This document shows positions 12,913-13,763 of a stretch of 13,763 nt of DNA, one piece after another; within the stretch, counting starts at the first letter, position 1; every line of letters begins with the position of its first letter. The stretch covers positions 1 to 13,763 of the forward strand of contig JBMFTS010000016.1 in the NCBI GenBank assembly GCA_049966915.1, written 5' to 3'. The notes under the pieces are model-generated. The model was not told where the DNA came from. It saw only the letters and a list, made by a program, of their open reading frames with translations, and searched no databases. The DNA is from JAGDXZ01 sp049966915 (GTDB lineage: Archaea; Micrarchaeota; Micrarchaeia; Micrarchaeales; CABMGC01). The position numbers were made by a program, and so were the translations under genes.

Positions 12913-13517
12913 AGACGAAGCTCGTGAACGAAGGCGCCGAGGCGAAGATCTACGAAATGCGACTGTTCGGCAAAAACGTTTTAGTGAAAGTCAGGCGGCC
13001 AAAGGCGTATCGCGTGGCGGCGCTTGACCGCGTCATAAGGCTTTCCAGAACAAAAAAGGAAGCGCGTGCAATGCTGCTTGCAAGAAAGAACGGGGCAAAT
13101 GTGCCTGCTGTTCTGGCATATGGCAAATACGCAATATACATGGAGAAAGCCGAAGGAGCTTTGCTAAGGGATTTTCTAAATGCTGCACAACAAAGCGCGT
13201 TAGAGAACGCGGGCAAGGAGCTTGGCAAACTCCACAAATCTGGCATATCGCACGGCGACTTCACTCCAGCAAACATACTTGTGCGCGGCAGCGAAACAAC
13301 GATAATAGACTTCGGGCTTGCGACCATTGCCAGCAGCACAGAGGAAATGGCGCTCGATGTTCTGCTCATGAAAAGGTCGTTGAGCAAGAGCCAATTCGCG
13401 AGCTTTGTAAGCGGCTATTCGCAATTCGCAGGCAGCGCAGCGGTGCTCTCGAAACTTGCAGAAATAGAGAAACGCGGCAGGTACCAGTCGCGCACGCTCG
13501 CCGTCAACGCGGCTTAG
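12909..13517 (+). CDS. bud32: KEOPS kinase/ATPase Bud32
   Basis: Bud32 is a small RIO-related atypical kinase that acts as an ATPase in KEOPS and is needed for t6A synthesis with Kae1. The 202-residue product starts MKTKLVNEGAEAKIY, where the glycine-rich loop is reduced as in the family. The ATP-binding lysine is likely K27 in LVKVRRPK. The catalytic loop is SHGDFTPANIL with D117 and N122; the metal-binding motif is DFGLA with D134. The C-terminus EKRGRYQSRT matches the family's basic tail. The ATG at 12909 has GGTG 5 nt upstream (12900-12903) inside kae1 and overlaps its stop. The 3' end overlaps the convergent minus-strand gene by 14 nt. Confidence 0.95.
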   Translation: MKTKLVNEGAEAKIYEMRLFGKNVLVKVRRPKAYRVAALDRVIRLSRTKKEARAMLLARKNGANVPAVLAYGKYAIYMEKAEGALLRDFLNAAQQSALENAGKELGKLHKSGISHGDFTPANILVRGSETTIIDFGLATIASSTEEMALDVLLMKRSLSKSQFASFVSGYSQFAGSAAVLSKLAEIEKRGRYQSRTLAVNAA

Positions 13518-13763
13518 GCATTATCATTACGCCTTCGCTAGGTTCGCCCAATTGCACGTACTTGCCTGAAACAAAATCCAGTCCCACTATTGCGCAAGTG
13601 ACTGCGTCAAGCTCGTCGCCGCTTGCACGTTGCCTTATGCCATTTACTCCGTAATTTTCAAGGCTCTTTCTCAGCAGCTGCAGACCTTTCTGCTTGCGCG
13701 GCATACCGAGAATGTCCTGGGCGCCTCCAGGAAAGCTTTCTATAACAACGAAGCCCTTCCTCT
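13504..13763 (-). CDS. DUF429-type predicted nuclease (RNase H-like fold), C-terminal part only
   Basis: The minus-strand frame enters from the right edge and ends at a TGA at 13506-13504; only about 85 C-terminal residues are visible. It reads GFVVIESFPGGAQDILGMP, then KGLQLLRKSLENYGV, SGDELDAVTCAIVGL and GEPSEGVMIMPKP. The Glu in IES-PGGAQ, the Asp-Glu-x-x-Asp segment and the EGV-I-MPKP ending resemble DUF429, a family predicted to have an RNase H-like nuclease fold; no activity is established that I know of. The internal ATG at 13704 is not the start because the frame and the family similarity continue upstream of it. The gene converges on bud32 and overlaps it by 14 nt. Confidence 0.75.
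   Translation of the reverse strand, partial: RKGFVVIESFPGGAQDILGMPRKQKGLQLLRKSLENYGVNGIRQRASGDELDAVTCAIVGLDFVSGKYVQLGEPSEGVMIMPKPR

Noticed and set aside
1..13763. CRISPR array, insertion sequence, toxin-antitoxin or defence system
   Set aside because: No spaced direct repeats, transposase, paired inverted ends or defence motifs were seen; the genes are housekeeping.

Overview
The window is archaeal. Supporting signs are: split RNA polymerase subunits (H, B'', B', A', A''), SRP54 without bacterial-type context, an Sm/LSm protein, the KEOPS proteins Kae1 and Bud32, tRNA genes without encoded CCA, AT-rich TATA-like elements, and Shine-Dalgarno sites of the GGTG(AT) type. A 13-nt bulge-helix-bulge intron in a tRNA T-loop, a tRNA-Ile with anticodon UAU, strong use of AUA codons and a diverged RNA polymerase suggest a small-genome DPANN lineage, possibly Micrarchaeota/ARMAN-like. 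That placement is an inference from gene features, not a search result.

Layout, left to right. Positions 1-186 are AT-rich and hold a probable divergent promoter; a protein fragment may run off the left edge on the minus strand. Threonine synthase (187-1242, +) is followed by an unrecognised 167-residue protein (1262-1765, +). tRNA-Ile(UAU) (1768-1842, -) shares a palindromic TATA-like element with SRP54 (1901-3202, +). Positions 3203-3552 hold a possible 11-codon lysine-rich gene (3322-3357, +) and a T-rich tract. An intron-containing tRNA-Ala(GGC) (3553-3637, -) sits 9 nt behind an LSm gene (3647-3874, -), followed by a hairpin-plus-T terminator (3911-3948). The RNA polymerase operon rpoH-rpoB''-rpoB'-rpoA'-rpoA'' (11144 down to 3955, -) fills the middle. 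A divergent promoter region separates it from a plus-strand cluster: Nudix-like protein, Kae1 and Bud32 (11339-13517). Bud32 converges, with a 14-nt overlap, on the 3' end of a DUF429-type predicted nuclease gene that continues past the right edge.

Functionally this is a housekeeping region: transcription (RNAP), membrane targeting (SRP54), RNA binding (LSm), decoding (two tRNAs) and t6A modification (Kae1/Bud32, which act on A37 of ANN-decoding tRNAs such as the tRNA-Ile here). I see no defence system, transposon or CRISPR array. The most unusual content is hidden in ordinary genes: several RNAP residues close to universal in my knowledge of the family are replaced (bridge helix, B' Glu-Asp pair, B'' EGPN motif, NADFDGD to NADYDGD). 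The tRNAs show a T-loop intron, a UAU anticodon and a C at position 55. The Nudix box has lost key residues, and there is a candidate 11-aa gene with its own promoter and ribosome binding site.
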